A stretch of 19,312 bases of DNA, taken from assembly GCA_904502105.1 (NCBI GenBank), contig CAJGDF010000004.1:1-19312 (forward strand), written 5' to 3'. The notes below the pieces were generated by a model. It had not been told where the DNA came from. It did not search any database and saw nothing but the letters and a program-made list of their open reading frames with translations. The stretch comes from an uncultured Clostridia bacterium (GTDB lineage Bacteria > Bacillota > Clostridia > Oscillospirales > UBA644). Made by a program: the position numbers and the translations under genes. Position 1 is the first letter of the stretch. Every line of letters begins with the position of its first letter. Below are positions 14,801 to 19,312 of the stretch, piece after piece.

Positions 14801-15732
14801 ATTTTGACGGATTAATAGGAAACAACGGCATAAAAAAAACGTTGGAACGTCCTTTTCATGCGTATATAATCCACGGGCCGAAAGGTTCAGGCAAGCATAC
14901 GCTGTCTAAAATATTAACCGCTTCGTTTGTTTGCGAAAGCGAAAACAAGCCTTGCGGTAAATGTAATCAGTGCAAAAAATTTCTAACGGGAAATCATGTT
15001 GATATAACATATTGTCCGACAGATATAAAAGTCAAAGAATTAAGAGAAGCGCTCAAAGACGCATCTTATCTTCCGAACGATGCAGATTACCGCGTATTTG
15101 TTTTCGATGAAGCGGAAAAATTATCGACGGTATGTCAGAACGCTCTTCTGAAAATCGTTGAAGAACCGCCGAAGCACGCTGTTTTCATTTTCATTACGGA
15201 GAACGTTAAAGCGATATTACAAACTTTACGTTCAAGATGCGAAGCCCTTGCAATGGAGCCTCTTGAAGAAAAAGAGCTTATACAATATCTGCAAAAGCCG
15301 GAATTTTCAAGAGTTTCCGAAGAAAAAAAATCAGCCGCTATCGCATTTTCAGGCGGATACATCGGTGCTGTCAAGGATTTTCTTTCCGAAGAGAAAACCG
15401 AAATATACCGCAGATGTGATGAATTTGCAGCTGCTCTTACAAAAAAACGACCTGCAGAGCTTTTAAGAGCGGTATCTTTCAAAAAAAGAGAAGATCTTGC
15501 AGAATTCTCTGTTGAACTCTACGGATATTTCAACGTTCATCTGCGTTCGTTAAAAAGCGGATCGACCGTTGGACTAAATGCAGATGTAAGGGCACTTGGT
15601 CCCAAAAGACTTATATCGATTTGCACAAGATTAGATAAGATAAATGAAAATATCAGGTTTAACGTCAACACTTCTCTCTTCTCAACCCTGATAGTTTCGG
15701 AATGTTATTCCGCCTGTTGGAGATACAGTTAA
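14797..15732 (+). CDS. holB: DNA polymerase III subunit delta' (clamp-loader)
   Basis: 311 residues, AAA+ clamp-loader subunit. A Walker A-like GPKGSGKHT (27-35), the zinc-binding cysteines Cys46, 53, 56 and 59, the Walker B-like VFVFDEAEKLS and the SRC arginine-finger motif (LRSRCEAL) appear in order; the C-terminal collar domain follows. With DnaX and HolA it loads the beta clamp on DNA. ATG 14797 overlaps the decarboxylase stop. It is followed by ricT after 55 bp, as in the conserved Firmicute holB-ricT block; tmk and darA (yaaQ), which precede holB in Bacillus, are missing here. GPKGSGK looks more complete than in delta' proteins that have lost ATP binding, but activity cannot be inferred. 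Confidence 0.9.
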   Translation: MNFDGLIGNNGIKKTLERPFHAYIIHGPKGSGKHTLSKILTASFVCESENKPCGKCNQCKKFLTGNHVDITYCPTDIKVKELREALKDASYLPNDADYRVFVFDEAEKLSTVCQNALLKIVEEPPKHAVFIFITENVKAILQTLRSRCEALAMEPLEEKELIQYLQKPEFSRVSEEKKSAAIAFSGGYIGAVKDFLSEEKTEIYRRCDEFAAALTKKRPAELLRAVSFKKREDLAEFSVELYGYFNVHLRSLKSGSTVGLNADVRALGPKRLISICTRLDKINENIRFNVNTSLFSTLIVSECYSACWRYS

Positions 15733-15754
15733 AAATAAATCGAATCAAGAAAGG

Positions 15755-15776
15755 CGGCTTTCGTAAACGGAAGCTG
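15755..15776 (+). promoter_or_regulatory. Hairpin between an SD-like GAAAGG and the ricT start
   Basis: Positions 15755-15763 pair with 15768-15776 as a 9-bp stem (two G-U pairs) around loop TAAA. GAAAGG (15749-15754) abuts its 5' side, and 11 nt separate its 3' side from ATG 15788. There is no following U-tract, so it is not a terminator. Folding would place the SD-like sequence at normal distance from the start. Confidence 0.4.
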
Positions 15777-15787
15777 AAATATATAAT

Positions 15788-16657
15788 ATGGAACTTGTTG
15801 AGATCGTAGGCATACGTTTTAAAAGCGTTGGCAAAATTTATTATTTTGACCCATGCGGAATGCTTCTGAAAAAAGACGACAGGGTTATCGTTGAAACAGT
15901 CAGAGGTCAGGAAATAGGAACTGTTGTTGTTGAAAATCAGATGACAGAGCAAAAAGAAAAATTTACTCCCCTCTCCCCCGTTATCAGAGTAGCTACCCCC
16001 GAAGATATTGAAACAGACAAACAAAACCGCGAAAAAGAAAAAAGTGCATTTGAAACATGCGAAGAAAAAATTAAAAAGCACGGTCTTGAGATGGAACTTG
16101 TTGACGTTGAATATACATTTGACAACAACAAAATAATATTCTTCTTCGTTGCCGACGGCAGAGTAGACTTCCGTGAATTGGTCAAAGACCTCGCATCTGT
16201 GTTCAAAACAAGAATTGAACTTCGCCAGATCGGTGTAAGAGACGAAACAAGAATGATCGGCGGTCTCGGTATCTGCGGAAGAAAAGTTTGCTGTGCAAGT
16301 TTTCTCAGCGAGTTTACACCCGTTTCCGTAAAAATGGCAAAGGATCAGTCTCTTTCAACAAATCCTCAGAAGATCTCCGGAACTTGCGGCAAGCTTATAT
16401 GCTGCCTCAATTTTGAGGAAGAAGTTTACGAAAAAGCGTATGAAACTATGCCGAGAGTCGGTTACACAGTTAAAACACCCGATGGCAACGGACTTGTTGT
16501 TGAGGTTAACGTTCCCACCGAAACCGTAAGAGTAAGCCTTGACACAAAACACGGAACAGACATCCGCTCCTATCCCGCAAAGGATGTTAAAACACTTAAA
16601 AAGGCTTTTTCCGATGAAAATGATGCCGAACTCAATGCAATTGCGGACAAAGATTAA
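15788..16657 (+). CDS. ricT: RicT (YaaT), PSP1-domain regulatory iron-sulfur protein
   Basis: 289 residues with the PSP1 C-terminal domain. The first 90 residues (VEIVGIRFKSVGKIYYFDP..., RGQEIGTVV) are the RicT N-domain; the centre has VADGRVDFRELVKDLA and ELRQIGVRDETRMIGGLGICGRKVCC; then FLSEFTPVSVKMAKDQSLS and SGTCGKLICCLNFE. The cysteine sets GICGRKVCC and GTCGKLICC fit the [4Fe-4S] ligands reported for the Bacillus RicA-RicF-RicT complex, which aids RNase Y-dependent mRNA maturation. RicA and RicF are not in this window. The ATG lacks a close ribosome binding site; see the hairpin at 15755-15776. It follows holB as in Bacillus. The acidic C-terminal end (SDENDAELNAIADKD) is unremarkable. 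Confidence 0.9.
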   Translation: MELVEIVGIRFKSVGKIYYFDPCGMLLKKDDRVIVETVRGQEIGTVVVENQMTEQKEKFTPLSPVIRVATPEDIETDKQNREKEKSAFETCEEKIKKHGLEMELVDVEYTFDNNKIIFFFVADGRVDFRELVKDLASVFKTRIELRQIGVRDETRMIGGLGICGRKVCCASFLSEFTPVSVKMAKDQSLSTNPQKISGTCGKLICCLNFEEEVYEKAYETMPRVGYTVKTPDGNGLVVEVNVPTETVRVSLDTKHGTDIRSYPAKDVKTLKKAFSDENDAELNAIADKD

Positions 16658-16695
16658 TAAACACGGAAACATTTTATAAAATTTCGTAAAACCTA

Positions 16696-16724
16696 TTGCA
16701 AAAACGAGAAAAGTGTGTTAGAAT
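16696..16724 (+). promoter_or_regulatory. Promoter of the ferredoxin gene
   Basis: TTGCAA (16696-16701), 17-bp spacer, TAGAAT (16719-16724) with TG one base before the -10. The transcription start should lie near 16731, 27 nt before the ferredoxin ATG. Both hexamers are identical to those of the purE promoter. Confidence 0.8.
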
Positions 16725-16736
16725 ATACTTGTATAA

Positions 16737-16934
<198 letters not shown>

Positions 16935-16952
16935 TCAATAAAAGATTGATAT

Positions 16953-16982
16953 AAAGGCGGCTTCAAAGCCGCTTTTATATTT
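16953..16982 (+). terminator. Rho-independent terminator after the ferredoxin gene
   Basis: Stem AAAGGCGGCT / AGCCGCTTTT (10 bp with one G-U pair), loop TCAA, followed by a T-rich tract. It ends 25 bp before trmN6 and may partly limit transcription into that gene. Confidence 0.85.
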
Positions 16983-17007
16983 AATCGGGAAAGGATACTC
17001 TGCTATT

Positions 17008-17733
17008 ATGGCTGTAAGACTCGATGACTTATGCGTAAACGGTTATAAAATATATCAGGATGACTGCGGTTTTTGCTTTGGTACAGACGCGGTTCTGCTT
17101 GCTTGGTTTGCAGGAAATAAGAAATTCACAAAAGCAGCCGACCTCTGTGCAGGAAACGGTGTTATATCGGTAATTCTTTCAACTCATAACTGCTGTAAGG
17201 AAGCACGAGGATATGAAATTTCGCAAGGTCCGTTCGAACTGTCGAAAATGACTGCTGAATATAATAAAATAACAGATAAAGTATCCTTTTACCTTCGTGA
17301 TATCCGCAACACTGCCATTGACGAAAACTTCCCCGGCGGTTATTTTGATCTTGTTACGGCAAACCCTCCTTATATGACCGAAAATTCGGGACTTGTCAGC
17401 GAAGGCGCGAAAGGCGCAGCAAGAACAGAGCTGACATGCACGCTTGCAGATGTTGTTAAAGCGGCAAGTGTACTGTTAAAAAACGGCGGACGTTTCTGCA
17501 TGATAAACAAACCCGACCGCCTCACAGATGCAATATGTGCAATGCGCGAAAAAAAGATCGAGCCGAAAAGACTTATGCTTGTAAGCCCAAGATGCGGCAA
17601 AAAGCCTGAGCTTTTTCTTATTGAAGGCATAAAACAAGGCAAACCCGGTCTTTTTTGCGAACCCACCCTTGAAATTTACGGCTCCGACGGGAAATACACG
17701 GAAACTCTGAATAAAATTTACGGATTAAACTGA
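17008..17733 (+). CDS. trmN6: tRNA1(Val) (adenine(37)-N6)-methyltransferase-like protein
   Basis: 241 residues, Rossmann-fold SAM-dependent methyltransferase of the TrmN6/YfiC (YabB) family. The SAM-binding motif I is AADLCAGNGVISV (43-55) and the N6-adenine catalytic NPPY motif is ANPPYM (118-123); the N-terminal VNGYKIYQDDCGFCFGTDAVLLAWF is characteristic of the family. It would methylate A37 of a tRNA(Val)-like substrate. AAAGGA lies 12 bases before the ATG. It is 2 bp ahead of rsmI, an arrangement common in Firmicutes, though Bacillus has a small GIY-YIG gene (yazA) between them that is absent here. The precise tRNA target is inferred from family. Confidence 0.87.
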   Translation: MAVRLDDLCVNGYKIYQDDCGFCFGTDAVLLAWFAGNKKFTKAADLCAGNGVISVILSTHNCCKEARGYEISQGPFELSKMTAEYNKITDKVSFYLRDIRNTAIDENFPGGYFDLVTANPPYMTENSGLVSEGAKGAARTELTCTLADVVKAASVLLKNGGRFCMINKPDRLTDAICAMREKKIEPKRLMLVSPRCGKKPELFLIEGIKQGKPGLFCEPTLEIYGSDGKYTETLNKIYGLN

Positions 17734-17735
17734 TC

Positions 17736-18569
17736 ATGGAACAGAAGAAAAAAATATCTCTTTATCTTGTTGCAACACCTATAGGCAACTTAAACGATAT
17801 ATCCCCACGCGCGCTTGAAACACTTGAAAAGGCTGACTTTATCGCAGCCGAAGATACACGTGTTTCGGGCAAGCTCCTCGCTCATTTCGGAATAAAGAAG
17901 CCCCTTATCAGCTATTATGAGCATAACATCCGCCAGAGAGGCGAAGTCATCCTCGAAAGATTAAGGCAGGGCGAAGTTTGCGCGCTTGTGTCCGATGCCG
18001 GCATGCCCGCGATCTCCGACCCCGGCGAAATGATTGTTAAACAATGTATGGACGAGGGCTTTGCGGTAAGCGCCGTTCCCGGTCCATGCGCTATGGTTTG
18101 CGCGCTTGCAATGAGCGGACTTTCAACAAAAAGATTCGCTTTTGAAGGCTTTCTTTCCACTGCAAAAAACAGCCGAAGAGAGCATCTTCTTTCGTTAAAG
18201 AACGACACTCACACTCTCGTTTTCTACGAAGCTCCGCATAAACTTCTTGGTACGCTCGAAGATATGCTTGAATACCTCGGTGACAGAAAAATAACGCTCG
18301 TCCGCGAAATTTCAAAGATATATGAAGAAGCAATTCCCACAACTTTATCCGAAGCCGTTGAAATGTATAAAGAAAAAAATATACTCGGCGAATTTGTAAT
18401 TATCGTTGAAGGTGCAACACCCGAAGAGCAAAAAGAGGCAACAAAAGAAGACCTCGAAGACGAATTCAATGATCTTATAGCAAACGGCAGCACAAAATCC
18501 GAAGCCGCAAAGATCCTCGCAACCAAATACAATATGCATAAACGTGATATCTATAATATGTTTATTTAA
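17736..18569 (+). CDS. rsmI: RsmI, 16S rRNA (cytidine(1402)-2'-O)-methyltransferase
   Basis: 277 residues, tetrapyrrole methylase-fold SAM enzyme. YLVATPIGNLNDISPRALE (10-28), AAEDTRVSGKLLAHFGI (37-53), SYYEHN, SDAGMPAISDPG (86-97), AVPGPCAMVCALAMSG and FYEAPHKLLGTL are the RsmI signatures. It modifies the ribosomal P-site nucleotide C1402 together with RsmH. It starts 2 bp after trmN6, with no own ribosome binding site of note, so translation is probably coupled. The C-terminus (KSEAAKILATKYNMHKRDIYNMFI) carries the small extra domain seen in many RsmI proteins. Followed by a strong terminator. Confidence 0.95.
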   Translation: MEQKKKISLYLVATPIGNLNDISPRALETLEKADFIAAEDTRVSGKLLAHFGIKKPLISYYEHNIRQRGEVILERLRQGEVCALVSDAGMPAISDPGEMIVKQCMDEGFAVSAVPGPCAMVCALAMSGLSTKRFAFEGFLSTAKNSRREHLLSLKNDTHTLVFYEAPHKLLGTLEDMLEYLGDRKITLVREISKIYEEAIPTTLSEAVEMYKEKNILGEFVIIVEGATPEEQKEATKEDLEDEFNDLIANGSTKSEAAKILATKYNMHKRDIYNMFI

Positions 18570-18589
18570 AGATAAATTATCATATATTT

Positions 18590-18622
18590 ACTCCTCCCAA
18601 ATGGGAGGAGTTTGTTTATTTT
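18590..18622 (+). terminator. Rho-independent terminator after rsmI
   Basis: ACTCCTCCC / GGGAGGAGT form a perfect 9-bp stem around loop AAAT (18590-18611), followed by TTGTTTATTTT. It closes the holB-to-rsmI block. Confidence 0.92.
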
Positions 18623-18679
18623 CAATAATTTTTCGCCATATATAAGCTCAATATTGTATGTTTTATATTTAATAAAATA

Positions 18680-18708
18680 TTGAAATTAAGTTCTTTCTGT
18701 GTTATAAT
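18680..18708 (+). promoter_or_regulatory. Promoter of the permease-like gene
   Basis: TTGAAA (18680-18685), 17-bp spacer, TATAAT (18703-18708) with an extended TG. The start site near 18715 leaves a leader of about 40 nt. The upstream stretch 18623-18679 is very A+T-rich and could act as an UP element. No operator palindrome was recognised. Confidence 0.82.
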
Positions 18709-18755
18709 ATAAATGTAAACATGACACGTACTCAAATATATCGGAGGTGCAAAAA

Positions 18756-19312
18756 ATGAAGTATTTATTCGTAGACCTATGGGCGAACATCAGAAAGTCC
18801 CCATTTTTATTCCTATTTTTGTTTTTACAGATAGTTATAACGAGCCTGGTCTTGTATTCTGCGCTTGCGAACTATTATTGGACAGAAGAGAGAAGTGATT
18901 CCGCACAGATCGCATGGGGCGATAAAGAATACTTGAAAATGGCAGGAACGACCAATATGAACAGACCCAAATGGGAACTTCTGCTGTTTTCCAGACCCAA
19001 TACGATTCCCTATAACAATAATGGGGATTATTCTGTAGAAAACAATTTACGTATTTTCGAGAATATTGAGAAATTCTGCGAAGAAGCATATCAAATAGAC
19101 GGATTAAAAATGATTCCTTTTACTGAAGCTAATCTTCACTTGAAAGAATCGAAAAATTGGACTGAAGAAGATAAGGTCAATAGCGAATATACTTTGTTCT
19201 GGGATTATAACGATGATGGTCTCGATACCGTCCGTGCTTTACACGTCGGCTCCGAAACGTTTGACTTTTTTAATTTAAAGCTCAGCGAAGGCGAATTTTT
19301 TTCAAAAGAAGA
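18756..19312 (+). CDS. ABC transporter permease-like protein (MacB/FtsX type), N-terminal part
   Basis: 185 codons are present and the gene runs off the right edge. GGAGG stands eight bases before the ATG. The protein begins MKYLFVDLWANIRKSP, then one strongly hydrophobic helix (about 17-40, FLFLFLFLQIVITSLVLYSAL), then a hydrophilic stretch that should be extracytoplasmic and ends FNLKLSEGEFFSKE, reminiscent of the MacB periplasmic core domain before its closing segment. This fits the first quarter of an FtsX/MacB-type permease, typically involved in peptide or lipid export or antimicrobial-peptide resistance. The remaining membrane helices and any ATPase partner lie outside the window, so another single-span surface protein remains possible. 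It has its own promoter and is separate from the housekeeping block upstream. Confidence 0.6.
   Translation, partial: MKYLFVDLWANIRKSPFLFLFLFLQIVITSLVLYSALANYYWTEERSDSAQIAWGDKEYLKMAGTTNMNRPKWELLLFSRPNTIPYNNNGDYSVENNLRIFENIEKFCEEAYQIDGLKMIPFTEANLHLKESKNWTEEDKVNSEYTLFWDYNDDGLDTVRALHVGSETFDFFNLKLSEGEFFSKE

Overview
The window looks like a chromosomal segment of an anaerobic, low-to-moderate-GC Firmicute of class Clostridia, most likely a gut Oscillospiraceae/Ruminococcaceae-type bacterium. This is inferred from the clostridial rnfCDGEAB gene order, the short clostridial-type RnfC, a 58-residue 2[4Fe-4S] ferredoxin, strong GGAGG ribosome binding sites, sigma-A promoters with 17-bp spacers, and a holB-ricT-trmN6-rsmI block resembling the one near the Bacillus replication origin. 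No sequence search could be run, so the placement is by family recognition only.

Layout. (1) 1-2095, minus strand: an operon reading leftwards, nanA (N-acetylneuraminate lyase), nfnA and nfnB (NADH-dependent ferredoxin:NADP+ oxidoreductase subunits; nfnB is cut by the window edge). (2) 2111-2364: divergent promoter region; yigZ (UPF0029/IMPACT family) reads rightwards. (3) 3042-6089: promoter, then purE, purC, purM and purN, a partial de novo purine operon. (4) 6121-11313: the complete Rnf complex, rnfC-D-G-E-A-B, starting only 31 bp after purN. (5) 11314-13022: a 52-residue basic single-span membrane protein and an ASKHA/DUF4445 protein with an N-terminal [2Fe-2S] domain (RACo/RamA-like), tightly coupled to rnfB. 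(6) 13058-14800: a small XRE-like DNA-binding protein and an Orn/Lys/Arg decarboxylase-family enzyme. (7) 14797-18569: holB, ricT, a ferredoxin with its own promoter and terminator, trmN6 and rsmI, closed by a strong terminator. (8) 18680 to the end: a promoter and the N-terminal part of an ABC-transporter permease-like protein, cut by the window edge.

The theme is low-potential electron handling. NfnAB links NADH, NADPH and ferredoxin. Rnf links ferredoxin oxidation to NAD+ reduction and an ion gradient. The small ferredoxin is a candidate common carrier. The ASKHA protein belongs to a family that spends low-potential electrons and ATP to reactivate corrinoid proteins. Its tight coupling, through a tiny membrane protein, to rnfB is the best candidate here for an undescribed module.

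The most striking anomaly is in rnfG. The apparent start (GTG 8507, good ribosome binding site) leads in frame into the conserved gene but meets a TAA codon at 8576, so RnfG would have to be made by reinitiation at 8630 or by readthrough, or is inactivated, or the base is wrong. No tRNA, rRNA, CRISPR array, insertion sequence or prophage gene was seen.
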